A stretch of DNA of 64,000 bases from Streptomyces paradoxus. GTDB lineage: Bacteria > Actinomycetota > Actinomycetes > Streptomycetales > Streptomycetaceae. Positions 19,121-27,389 of this stretch are shown piece by piece. How positions within the stretch are numbered: position 1 is the stretch's first letter; each line of letters begins with the position of its first letter. A program made the position numbers and the translations under genes. The stretch spans positions 118,396 through 182,395 of the forward strand of contig NZ_JACHGV010000014.1 of NCBI RefSeq assembly GCF_014202475.1, read 5' to 3'. The notes under the pieces are model-generated. The model did not search any database and was not told the origin of the DNA. It saw nothing but the letters and a program-made list of their open reading frames with translations.

Positions 19121-20698
19121 TCACCCGGGGGTGTTCTCCAGCACGGCCATGGCCGCGTTGTGCCCCGGCACCCCGCTGACCCCGCCCCCGCGCACCGCTC
19201 CGGCCCCGCACAGCAGCACGTTGGCGTGCCCGGTCTCCACACCCCAGCGGCCGGTGCCGTCCTGGGCGTAGGGCCAGCTCAGCTCGCGGTGGAAGATGTT
19301 GCCGCCGGGCAGGCCGAGGTCGCGCTCCAGGTCGAGCGGGGTCCGGGCCTCGATGCAGGGGCGTCCGTCGGCGTCGGTGGCCAGGCAGTCCTCGAGGGGT
19401 TCGGCCAGGTGGGCGTCGAGCTGGGCGAGGGTGGACTTCAGCAGGTCCTCGCGTACGGCGTCGTTGTCCCGCTCGAACAGGCGGGCCGGGGTGTGCAGGC
19501 CGAAGAGGGTGAGCGTCTGGTAGCCCTGCTCGGCCAGGCCGGACCCGAGGATGGTCGGGTCGGTGAGCGAGTGGCAGTAGATCTCCGAGGGCGGCGCGGC
19601 GGGCAGCTCGCCGGCGGCGGCCTGGGCATGGGCGGCGGCCAGTTGCTCGTAGCCCTCGGCGATGTGGAAGGTGCCGGCGAAGGCCTGCCGCGGGTCGACG
19701 GAGCTGTCGCGCAGCCGTGGCAGCCGCTTGAGCAGCATGTTGACTTTGAGCTGGGCGCCCTCGGCGGGTGCCGGGGGCGTGTCGCCCGTCAGCTCGGCCA
19801 GGGCCTGCGGTGAGGCGTTCACCAGGACGTGGCGGGCGGCGACGGTGCCTTCACCAGCGTCCGTGCGATACGTGACCTCGGCGGTTCGGCCGTCCGTGGC
19901 GATGCGCAGCGCCTCGTGGCCGGTGGCGAGGACCGCGCCCGCCGCACGGGCCGTGCCGGCGAGGGCGTCGGTGAGGGCTCCCATGCCGCCGACCGGTACG
20001 TCCCAGTCGCCGGTACCTCCGCCGATCACGTGGTAGAGGAAGCAGCGGTTCTGCTTCAGGGAGGGGTCGTGGGCGTCGGCGAAGGTGCCGATGAGGGCGT
20101 CGGTGAGGACGACGCCGCGCACCAGGTCGTCCTCGAAGCGCGCTTCGACGGCGGTGCCGATCGGCTCCTCGAAGAGCGTCCGCCAGGCTTCCTCGTCGTC
20201 GAGGCGGCCCCGCAGTTCGTCGCGGGTGGGCAGCGGCTCCGTGAGGGTCGGGAAGATCCGCTGGGCGGCGCGGCCGGTCATGCCGTAGAACGCCTGCCAG
20301 GACCGGTACTCGCGGTCGGAGCCGGTGAGCCGGGTGAACGCCTCCCGGGTGCGCCGTTCGCCGCCGCCGACGAGGAGACCGGTGGGCCGCCCGTCGCGTT
20401 CGGCGGGGGTGTAGGAGGAGACGGTGCGGGTGCGGACCCGGAAGTCCAGGCCGAGGTCCCGGACGATCTTCTTCGGCAGCAGGCTGACCAGGTACGAGTA
20501 GCGGGACAGCCGGGCGTCGACCCCGGCGAAGGGCCGGGTGGACACCGCCGCGCCGCCCGTGTGGTCCAGCCGCTCCAGGACCAGCACGGAGCGGCCGGCC
20601 CGGGCCAGATAGGCGGCGGCCACCAGGCCGTTGTGGCCGCCGCCGACGATGACGGCGTCGTACGTCCGGTGTGCGCGGGGTCCCTCGGGTGCGGTCAT
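19121..20698 (-). CDS. FAD-dependent oxidoreductase (phytoene desaturase/CrtI-like)
   Basis: A 525-residue flavoprotein starts at the ATG at 20698 (MTAPEGPRAHRTYDAVIVGGGHNGLVAAAYLARAG). The dinucleotide fold GGGHNGLVAAAYLARAGRSVLVLERLDHTGGAA is at residues 18-50, and the CrtI-type C-terminus GHANVLLCGAGAVRGGGVSGVPGHNAAMAVLE is intact. Related actinobacterial proteins are annotated as phytoene desaturase family or NAD(P)/FAD oxidoreductases and usually are not in carotenoid clusters. There are no other carotenoid genes here, so carotene desaturation is unlikely. The ribosome site is weak. Substrate unknown. Confidence 0.87.
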   Translation of the reverse strand: MTAPEGPRAHRTYDAVIVGGGHNGLVAAAYLARAGRSVLVLERLDHTGGAAVSTRPFAGVDARLSRYSYLVSLLPKKIVRDLGLDFRVRTRTVSSYTPAERDGRPTGLLVGGGERRTREAFTRLTGSDREYRSWQAFYGMTGRAAQRIFPTLTEPLPTRDELRGRLDDEEAWRTLFEEPIGTAVEARFEDDLVRGVVLTDALIGTFADAHDPSLKQNRCFLYHVIGGGTGDWDVPVGGMGALTDALAGTARAAGAVLATGHEALRIATDGRTAEVTYRTDAGEGTVAARHVLVNASPQALAELTGDTPPAPAEGAQLKVNMLLKRLPRLRDSSVDPRQAFAGTFHIAEGYEQLAAAHAQAAAGELPAAPPSEIYCHSLTDPTILGSGLAEQGYQTLTLFGLHTPARLFERDNDAVREDLLKSTLAQLDAHLAEPLEDCLATDADGRPCIEARTPLDLERDLGLPGGNIFHRELSWPYAQDGTGRWGVETGHANVLLCGAGAVRGGGVSGVPGHNAAMAVLENTPG

Positions 20699-20758
20699 GG
20701 TTCTTCGTAACACGGGGTGATCCGGGTCGGCCAGACGGCGCCTGCCGCTCGCCCGGGG

Positions 20759-22990
20759 TCAGGGCGCCGCCGCGGCCCGCTGCTCCCGCAGGGCCGCCAC
20801 TCTTCGGTACAGGGCCACGGCCTCGGCGCCGCGGCCGAGCTGTTCCAGGCAGTGGGCCTCGTCGTTGCGGCTGGCGAGGGTGTCGGGGTGGTCGGTGCCG
20901 AGGACGCGTTCGCGAGCGGTGGCCACATGCCGGTACTCGGTGAGCGCGTCGGCCCATCGGCCCAGCCAGCCGAGGCCGACGGCGACCTCGCGCAGGCTGA
21001 CCAGGGTGTCCGGGTGGTCGGGGCCGAGGACCTGCTCGCGGAGGGCGGCGACCTCCCGGGACTCGGCGAGGGCCTCCTCCCAGCGGCCGAGCCGTCCGAG
21101 GTTGACGCAGCGGCCGTGGCGGGCGCGCAGGGTCTCGGGGTGGGTGGGGCCCTGGCTGCGGCTGCGGTCCTCGGCCAGGCCGCGGTAGAGGTCCAGGGCC
21201 TCCGCGCTGCGGCCGAGGCGGCCCAGGCTGATGCCGGTCTCGTGCCGGGCGGCGAGGGTGTCGGGGTGGTCGGGGCCGAGGGCGCGTCCGCGGGCCTCGG
21301 CGACCTCGCGGTAGGTCTCCAGGGCCTCGGGCCAGCGGCCCAGCTGGCCGAGCGCGTAGGCGACCTCGTAGCGGGTGACGAGCGTGTCGGGGTGGTCCGG
21401 GCCGAGGACCCGGGCGCGGGCGGTGGCCACCTCGCGGGCCATGCGGTACGAGTCCTCCAGGCGGCCGAGGCGGCTGAGGTTGAACGCGAGGTTGTGGCGG
21501 CAGCGCAGGGTGTCGGGGTGGTCGGGGCCCATGGTGTGCTCACGGGCGGTGAGCACCGAGGTGTAGACACGGTGGGCGTCGAAGGGGCGGCCCAGCTGGC
21601 CGAGCACGTAGGCCATCTCCTGACGGGCGGCCAGGGTGTCGGGGTGGTCGGCGCCGAGCGTGCGGATCCTGGCCTCGGTGACGTGCTTGTACTCGCGCAG
21701 GGCGTCCGCGGCGCGGCCGGTCCGGCTGAGGGTGAAGGCGACCTCGTAGCGGCTGGAGAGGGTGTCGGGATGGTCGGGGCCGAGGAGGTGCTCGCGTTCG
21801 GCGGCGACCGCCCGGTGCACCTCGCCCGCCTCCGCCCAGCGGCCGAGCCGGCCGAGGCTCAGGCCCGCGTTGTGCCGGCCGGCCAGGGCGGTCAGGACCT
21901 CGGTGGGCGGGGCGGGCCGCCGCGCGGGGGCGGGTGCTTCGATGACGGGGCCGGTGGCGGGCCGTGCGATCCACTCGCCGGACAGTCCCGCCGAGGGGTC
22001 GGCTGGTGTGGTGCGCAGACCCGTGCCGGTCGCCTTGTGACCGGTGGTCATGCCGCGGGTCCAGGACGGCAGCCGGGCCGCGCCCGCCGGGCCACCGGCG
22101 GCCGGGCGGGCCGCCGCGACGGCGGGCACGTACGCCGGCGCGGCCCGGTGGGCGCTGATCCGGCGGGCCAGCTCGCGGGCGTCGTCGGGTCGTTGCCCGG
22201 GTTCCTTGGCGAGCAGGTCGAGGACGACCCGCTCCAGGTATGCGGGCAGTTCGGCGCGGTGCTCGCGCGGCGGGCGGGGCGGGGTGTCGCGGTGGCCGAC
22301 GAGGACCGCCCAGGCGTCGTCGAGGTCGAACGGCGGTACGCCGGTGGCGATCTCGTACAGGACGCACCCGAAGGAGTAGAGGTCGCTGCGGTGGTCGACC
22401 CCGTCGCCGCCGATCTGTTCCGGGGACATGTAGTGCGGGGTGCCCATGGCGATGCCGGTGCCGGTCAGCCGGGAGGTGAAGCCGATGTCGTGGCCGAGGC
22501 GGGCGATGCCGAAGTCGCAGATCTTCACCGTGCCGTCGCCGAGCCGCACGATGTTGGCGGGCTTCAGGTCCCGGTGCACGATGCCCTGTTCGTGGCAGTA
22601 GGCGAGGGCGGCGGCGACCTGCTCGGCGATCTCCACGACGTCCGCGACCGGCAGCGGGTGCTGCTTGTTGTCCTCCAGGAGCTGGCTGAGGTTACGGCCG
22701 TCCAGCAGCTCCATGACGAGGTAGAGGACGCCGTCGGACTCGCCGAAGTCGTGCACGACGGTGATGCCCCGGTGCTGCAGCGCGGCGGCCACCCGGGCCT
22801 CGCGGCGGAACCGCTCCCGCAGCACGCGGGTGAAGGCGTGGTCGTGGTTCGGGCCCAGCGGTTTGAGGCACTTGACGGCGACGTGCCGGCCCAGGGACTC
22901 GTCCCGGGCCCGCCACACCTCGCCCATGCCGCCGCGCCCGATCAGATCGAGCAGCCGGTACCGGCCCTGGATGAGCCTGCTGTCCCCCAT
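20759..22990 (-). CDS. Ser/Thr protein kinase with C-terminal TPR (kinesin-light-chain-like) repeats
   Basis: The 743-residue protein starts at the ATG at 22990 after GGGGGGAGC. The Hanks-type kinase domain has the glycine loop IGRGGMGEVW (17-26), ATP Lys40 (HVAVK), the catalytic loop HRDLKPAN with Asp141, the DFG motif at 159-161 and the SPEQ motif. There is no transmembrane helix or PASTA domain, so it is a soluble kinase. After a Pro/Ala linker (about residues 290-360) come eight or nine 42-residue TPR-like units, each closing with a box of the form LGPDHPDTL. TPR arrays of this type bind other proteins, so they probably recruit substrates or a scaffold. Upstream is the DUF2236 gene on the same strand, 62 bases away. 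Confidence 0.9.
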   Translation of the reverse strand: MGDSRLIQGRYRLLDLIGRGGMGEVWRARDESLGRHVAVKCLKPLGPNHDHAFTRVLRERFRREARVAAALQHRGITVVHDFGESDGVLYLVMELLDGRNLSQLLEDNKQHPLPVADVVEIAEQVAAALAYCHEQGIVHRDLKPANIVRLGDGTVKICDFGIARLGHDIGFTSRLTGTGIAMGTPHYMSPEQIGGDGVDHRSDLYSFGCVLYEIATGVPPFDLDDAWAVLVGHRDTPPRPPREHRAELPAYLERVVLDLLAKEPGQRPDDARELARRISAHRAAPAYVPAVAAARPAAGGPAGAARLPSWTRGMTTGHKATGTGLRTTPADPSAGLSGEWIARPATGPVIEAPAPARRPAPPTEVLTALAGRHNAGLSLGRLGRWAEAGEVHRAVAAEREHLLGPDHPDTLSSRYEVAFTLSRTGRAADALREYKHVTEARIRTLGADHPDTLAARQEMAYVLGQLGRPFDAHRVYTSVLTAREHTMGPDHPDTLRCRHNLAFNLSRLGRLEDSYRMAREVATARARVLGPDHPDTLVTRYEVAYALGQLGRWPEALETYREVAEARGRALGPDHPDTLAARHETGISLGRLGRSAEALDLYRGLAEDRSRSQGPTHPETLRARHGRCVNLGRLGRWEEALAESREVAALREQVLGPDHPDTLVSLREVAVGLGWLGRWADALTEYRHVATARERVLGTDHPDTLASRNDEAHCLEQLGRGAEAVALYRRVAALREQRAAAAP
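20790..21880 (-). repeat. TPR-encoding 126-bp tandem repeat array
   Basis: About nine 126-bp units encode the 42-residue helical repeats of the kinase. The best conserved part of each unit encodes GPDHPDTL and reads GTGTCGGGGTGGTCGG on the plus strand. The seven internal copies are nearly identical in that stretch. Unequal crossing-over could change copy number. Confidence 0.75.
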
Positions 22991-23052
22991 GTCGCGCGAC
23001 GCTCCCCCCGGTAGCTGTTCGCCCGCCCCCCTGGCCCACCCAGTATGGCGGC

Positions 23053-23901
23053 CTATCGTCCGAGTTTGTACGGGGCCGGGCGGGCACCGGGGCCGAGCCT
23101 CGCCATGGCCCGCAGAATGTGTTTGGGCGGGAGTTGCCACCGCACACGTGCGGGAACGCGGCGCAGCAGGAGGCCCGCGAGGCGCAGTTGGCGGGTGACG
23201 GTGGCGGGTGCGGGGGCCGGTCTGCCGTACAAGTCGTGGGCGTACGGCGGCAGAGAGGCGTACGCCAGATGTGCCACGCGCCGCCACAGCACCTCGCGCG
23301 CCGGTACGAGGAGCGGGTGCGTCGGCGGGCGGAGCAGGAAGTCGTCCACCTCGCGTGCCTCGGGTCCGGCGGCGAGGTCCGGGCGCACCTTCTCGAAGTA
23401 CGCGGCCATCTCGGCCCGGTCGGCCGGTACGGCGTCGGGGTCGAGGCCCACGAGGCGGGCGCTTTCGCGGTGTTCGGCGACGTAGCGGTCGGCCTCGGCG
23501 TCGGTGAGCCGGAAGCCGGACCTGCGGGCGACGTGGAGGTACGAGTCGATCTCGGCGCAGTGCACCCACATCAGCAGGGCGGGTTCGTCGACACCGTAAC
23601 GCTCGCCCGTGTCCGGGTCGGTCGCGGTCAGCATGCGGTGGATCCTGCGGACCCGGGCTCCGGCGCGCTCGGCCGCGTCGGTGGTGCCGTAGGTCGTCGT
23701 TCCGACGAAGCTCGCTGTGCGCATCAACCGGCCCCAGGCGTCGCGCCGGAAGTCGGAGTTCTGCATGACCCCGCGTACCGCGCGCGGGTGCAGGGCCTGG
23801 AGGTACAGCGCCCGGACGCCCGCGATCCACATCACGGGGTCGCTGTGGAGCTGCCAGGTCACCGATTCCGGACCGAACAGTCCCGGGTCCGCGCCGGTCA
23901 T
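23053..23901 (-). CDS. Oxygenase MpaB family (DUF2236) protein
   Basis: The 282-residue protein starts at the ATG at 23901 with GGAGG eight bases upstream. The family signatures are VTWQLHSDPVMWIAGVRALYLQALHPRAVRGVMQNSDF near the N-terminus and LLMWVHCAEIDSYLHVARRSG in the middle; the His residues in those blocks are family-conserved and thought to hold heme or metal. DUF2236 includes the rubber oxygenase Lcp and fungal MpaB; most bacterial members are uncharacterised. It is divergent from the iron-box-controlled transporter and 62 bases upstream of the kinase gene. The family call is sure, the reaction is not. Confidence 0.86.
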   Translation of the reverse strand: MTGADPGLFGPESVTWQLHSDPVMWIAGVRALYLQALHPRAVRGVMQNSDFRRDAWGRLMRTASFVGTTTYGTTDAAERAGARVRRIHRMLTATDPDTGERYGVDEPALLMWVHCAEIDSYLHVARRSGFRLTDAEADRYVAEHRESARLVGLDPDAVPADRAEMAAYFEKVRPDLAAGPEAREVDDFLLRPPTHPLLVPAREVLWRRVAHLAYASLPPYAHDLYGRPAPAPATVTRQLRLAGLLLRRVPARVRWQLPPKHILRAMARLGPGARPAPYKLGR

Positions 23902-24014
23902 GCGCCTCACCTCCGCCCGGCGCACACGATGGCACAGGTCGAACAGCGGGTCGAGAGGCTCTCGTTCGGACCATGACCGTCCAGTCGTTGAGATTTCACC
24001 TACCCGGTTGATGG

Positions 24015-24033
24015 TTTGGTAAGGCTCCCCTTA
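24015..24033 (+). promoter_or_regulatory. Iron-box-like operator (DmdR/IdeR type) overlapping a -10
   Basis: TTTGGTAAGGCTCCCCTTA matches 15 of 19 positions of the streptomycete iron box TTAGGTTAGGCTCACCTAA as I know it. Its right edge overlaps a plausible -10 (TATATG or TTATAT, 24031-24037), 40 bases before the start of the binding-protein gene. This is the arrangement expected for repression by an iron-loaded DtxR-family regulator. Confidence 0.55.
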
Positions 24034-24073
24034 TATGCTGACGCCGCCGATCTCCCGCACGACAGGATCCGAC

Positions 24074-25591
24074 ATGCGCACCACCTCCCGCGGCCTCATA
24101 GCGGCGCTCGCCCTCACTCCCCTGCTGGCCGGCTGCTTCGCACCCGGGGACGGTGACGCGGGCACCGGGACGGGCTCGGGCGGGCGGCTACGGGTCGCGC
24201 TGGCCGTGCCGCCGGTACAGGCACTGTCCCCGTACAGCAACGACGCCACCGTGCTGAGCAAGCTGTCCGTCGCCGAGGGCCTCACCGCCCTCGACAAGAA
24301 CGGCACCGCCAAGCCCGCTCTGGCGAAGTCCTGGAAGCAGAACGGCGACACCACCTGGACCTTCGAGCTGCGCAAGGCCCGGTTCCAGGACGGCACCGAG
24401 CTGACCGCCCAGGCCGTCGTCAACGCGCTCGACCACGCCGGCGCCGCCAAGCCCAAGCCCCGCGTCCTGAGCGACGTGTCACTGACCGCCAAGGCCGACG
24501 ACGCCGACACCGTCACCCTCACCACCAAGTCGCCCGACCCGGTGCTGCCGCTGCGGCTGGCCAGCCCCGCCCTGGCGATCCTGTCGGCGAAGGCGTACGG
24601 GAAGGACGGTGCTGTCAGCCCCGTCGGCACCGGCACCGGCCCGTTCGAACTCACCCGGCTGAGCGGCAAGACCAAGGCCACGCTCGACCGCTTCGACGGC
24701 TACTGGGGCGGCAAGGCCAAGGCGCCCGGCATCGACGTCAGCTGGATCGCGGACGGGACGGCCCGCGCCAACGCCCTGCGCGGCGGCGAGACCGACATCG
24801 CCGAGTGGATCCCGACCGCCCAGGCGAAACTGCTCGACGACAAGACCCGTCACGAAGTCCCCTCGGTGCGCACCGACAGCCTGATCCTGAACACCGGAAG
24901 CGGCCTGTTCACCGACGCCGGCCTGCGCGCCGCCGCCCGGAAGGCCGTCGACGGCTCGGCGCTGGTCGACTCCGTCTTCGGCGGCTACGCCGACCCCGCG
25001 CAGGGCCTGTTCGGGCCCGCCGTTCCCTGGGCGGCCGGCAAGCGCGTCCCGGTGACGGGCCGTACCGGGGCCGCGACCGCCGCCGAGGTGAGGACCGACA
25101 CCAAGGGCAGGACGCTGCGGCTGGCCACCTACACCAACCGGGCCGAGCTGCCCGAGGCGGCGACCGTGCTCCAGCAGCAGCTGGAGAAGGCCGGATTCAC
25201 CGTGAAGCAGGACGTGCGCGAGTACACGCAGATGGAGGGCGACCTGCTCGCTGGGAAGTACGACGCCCTCGTCTTCTCGCGGGTGACGCTCCTGGACACC
25301 GGTGACGCGGTCGACTACCTCGCCAGCGACTTCACCAGCGACGGCGTCTACAACATCGCCGGTCTGAAGGACGCCGCGGTGGACAAGGCCATCCGGGCCG
25401 CAGCAGCCGAGCGGGACACCGCCGGGCGCCAGGAGAAGATCATGCGGGCGGAGGCGGCGATCCTGCGCACCGACGCGGTGGTGCCGCTGGTCCACGAGCA
25501 GGCCGTGCAGGGTGTCGCGGACGGCGTCGAGGGCGTGATCCTCGACCCGCGCGAGCGGTCCCTGATCGACGTCGACACGCACCTGAAGTAA
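24074..25591 (+). CDS. ABC transporter substrate-binding lipoprotein (family 5, nickel/peptide type)
   Basis: The 505-residue protein starts at the ATG at 24074 after AGGATC. A lipoprotein signal ends in LTPLLAGCFAPG, with the Cys (about residue 22) as lipidation site. The mature part is a family-5 solute-binding protein (SBP_bac_5): SKLSVAEGLTALDKNGTAKPALAKSWKQNGDTTWTFELRKARFQDGTELTA is the standard N-terminal block. Ligands in this family include oligopeptides, nickel and nickel/zinc metallophores. The operator upstream points to metal-regulated expression. It is followed, 5 bases later, by a fused permease; no ATPase gene is next to it. Confidence 0.88.
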   Translation: MRTTSRGLIAALALTPLLAGCFAPGDGDAGTGTGSGGRLRVALAVPPVQALSPYSNDATVLSKLSVAEGLTALDKNGTAKPALAKSWKQNGDTTWTFELRKARFQDGTELTAQAVVNALDHAGAAKPKPRVLSDVSLTAKADDADTVTLTTKSPDPVLPLRLASPALAILSAKAYGKDGAVSPVGTGTGPFELTRLSGKTKATLDRFDGYWGGKAKAPGIDVSWIADGTARANALRGGETDIAEWIPTAQAKLLDDKTRHEVPSVRTDSLILNTGSGLFTDAGLRAAARKAVDGSALVDSVFGGYADPAQGLFGPAVPWAAGKRVPVTGRTGAATAAEVRTDTKGRTLRLATYTNRAELPEAATVLQQQLEKAGFTVKQDVREYTQMEGDLLAGKYDALVFSRVTLLDTGDAVDYLASDFTSDGVYNIAGLKDAAVDKAIRAAAAERDTAGRQEKIMRAEAAILRTDAVVPLVHEQAVQGVADGVEGVILDPRERSLIDVDTHLK

Positions 25592-25596
25592 CCCGC

Positions 25597-27354
25597 ATGA
25601 GCCTCGCGCACGCCCCCGCCGCCGCCCGCCCGTCCCTCTGGCCGGCGGCGGCCGGCCGTGTGCTCGCCGGTGGTGCACTGCTCGGCGCCGTGGCCCTGCT
25701 CCCCTGGCTGTCCGGAGCCGACCCGGCCCGGACGGTGCTGCGGGCGCGCTCCGCCGACCAGAACCCCACACCCGCCGAACTCGCCGCCGTGCGCGGCCAA
25801 CTGGGGCTGGACGAGGGGCCCCTGGTCCACCTCGCGCACTGGCTGGGCGGCCTCCCGCGCGGGGACGCGGGCGTCTCGTGGGTCTCCGGCGCACCGGTCA
25901 TGCCGCAGGTGGGCACGGCCCTGTCGGTCTCCCTGACGCTGATGCTGGGAGCGTTCGCCGTCACGGCGCTGGTCGCCGGACTGGTGTGCGCCCGTACGGT
26001 CTTCCTCGGTGCCCGGCGCCGGCTGCGGCAGGACCGGGCGGGCACCACCGCCGCCGTCCTCGCGTCGCTGCCGAAGTTCCTGCTCGCCTCGGTGCTGGCC
26101 ACCGTGTGCGGGGTGTGGTGGGGATGGTTCCCGTCCAGCGGGTGGGAGGGGCCGCAGTCGATGCTGCTGCCCTCGCTCGCCCTCGGCATCCCGTCGGGCG
26201 CGATGCTCGGCGGCCTGCTCGACCAGGCGCTGCCCGCCGCCTTCCACGAACCCTGGGCGCGCACGGCGTACGCCGTCGGCCTCCCGCCCGGCCGCATCGC
26301 CCGCAACGCGCTGCGCCGCACCCTGCCCGGCGTCCTGCCGCAGCTGCTGCCGACCGTCGTGGCGCTGGTCGGCGGCGCGGTCGCCGTGGAGAAGATCTTC
26401 AACATCCCGGGGCTGGGCCGGCTCTCGCTCGACTCCGCCGTCGCGCAGGACCTCCCGGTGCTGCAGACCGCGACGCTGGCTCTGGTCCTGCTCGGCGTGA
26501 GCGCGGGGGTCGTGATCCGCGCCCTGCGTCACGCACTCCTCGGCCGGACCCTGCGCGACGGCGCCCTGCCCGCCCTGCACCGGCCCTCGCTCACGGTGCC
26601 GTCGTCCCTGCGCTGGATCACCACCGGCTGCGCCCTCGTCCTGCTCGGCCTGGTCACCGCGGGCCTGCTGCGCGATCCGCTCCAGGTCGACACGGCGGCA
26701 CGGCTGCTGCCGCCGTCCCTCGACCACCCTCTGGGTACGGACGCGCTGGGCCGTGACCTGCTGGCCCGGCTGGGCCACGGTGCGCTGCGCACCGCGGGGG
26801 TCGCCCTGGTCGTCACGGCGGTCAGCGCCCTCACCGGACTGCTGCTGGGCATGGCACCCCGGGCGAGCGCCGGCCCGACGGAGGTCGTGTCGACGCTGCC
26901 CGCCGTCCTCGCCGGCCTGCTGATCGCGGGGGTGACCGGGCCTTCGGTGTGGGGCGCCGCGAGCGCGGTCTGCGCGGTGGGCTGGAGTCCGTACGCCGCC
27001 CAGACCGCCGCGCTGCTGGAGCAGGAACGTGCGAGCGGGCACATCGCCGCGTCCGTCGCGCTCGGCGCGGGGCGGCTGCATCTGCTGCGCCGCCACCTGC
27101 TCCCCTCGGTGGTCCCGCCCCTCCTGCGCAACGCCCTGCTCCGGCTGCCCACGACCGTCCTGGTCCTGGCCTCGCTCGGCTTCCTGGGCCTGGGCGAGCA
27201 GCCGCCCACCCCCGAGTGGGGGCGCCTGCTCTCGGAGAACCAGCCGTACGCCGAACTGGCCCCCTGGACCGTGCTGGGTCCGGCCGCCGCGCTCGTGGTG
27301 CTGTCGGTGCTGGCGGTGACGGGCAGCGTACGGGGACGGGGGAAAGGCGCATAG
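25597..27354 (+). CDS. Fused ABC permease (DppB-DppC type in one chain)
   Basis: A 585-residue membrane protein joins two permeases. The N-terminal half has the GQLGLDEGPLVHLAHWLGGL signature and the EAA-like loop RTAYAVGLPPGRIARNALRRTLPGVLPQLLPTVVAL of the B subunit. The C-terminal half starts near residue 345 (DHPLGTDALGRDLLARL) and has the EAA loop ASVALGAGRLHLLRRHLLPSVVPPLL of the C subunit. About 11-12 hydrophobic segments are visible. It is probably translated together with the binding protein (5-base gap). The usual ATP-binding genes (D and F) are not downstream: the next gene, 36 bases on, is convergent. The complex would need a shared or distant ATPase. Confidence 0.87.
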   Translation: MSLAHAPAAARPSLWPAAAGRVLAGGALLGAVALLPWLSGADPARTVLRARSADQNPTPAELAAVRGQLGLDEGPLVHLAHWLGGLPRGDAGVSWVSGAPVMPQVGTALSVSLTLMLGAFAVTALVAGLVCARTVFLGARRRLRQDRAGTTAAVLASLPKFLLASVLATVCGVWWGWFPSSGWEGPQSMLLPSLALGIPSGAMLGGLLDQALPAAFHEPWARTAYAVGLPPGRIARNALRRTLPGVLPQLLPTVVALVGGAVAVEKIFNIPGLGRLSLDSAVAQDLPVLQTATLALVLLGVSAGVVIRALRHALLGRTLRDGALPALHRPSLTVPSSLRWITTGCALVLLGLVTAGLLRDPLQVDTAARLLPPSLDHPLGTDALGRDLLARLGHGALRTAGVALVVTAVSALTGLLLGMAPRASAGPTEVVSTLPAVLAGLLIAGVTGPSVWGAASAVCAVGWSPYAAQTAALLEQERASGHIAASVALGAGRLHLLRRHLLPSVVPPLLRNALLRLPTTVLVLASLGFLGLGEQPPTPEWGRLLSENQPYAELAPWTVLGPAAALVVLSVLAVTGSVRGRGKGA

Positions 27355-27389
27355 GGGCGTCGGCGCATAGGGGCGCGGGGCCACTCTCC

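Noticed and set aside
20790..21880. Regularly spaced repeats resembling a CRISPR array
   Set aside because: The period is 126 bp and the frame stays open throughout; the repeats encode TPR units of the kinase.
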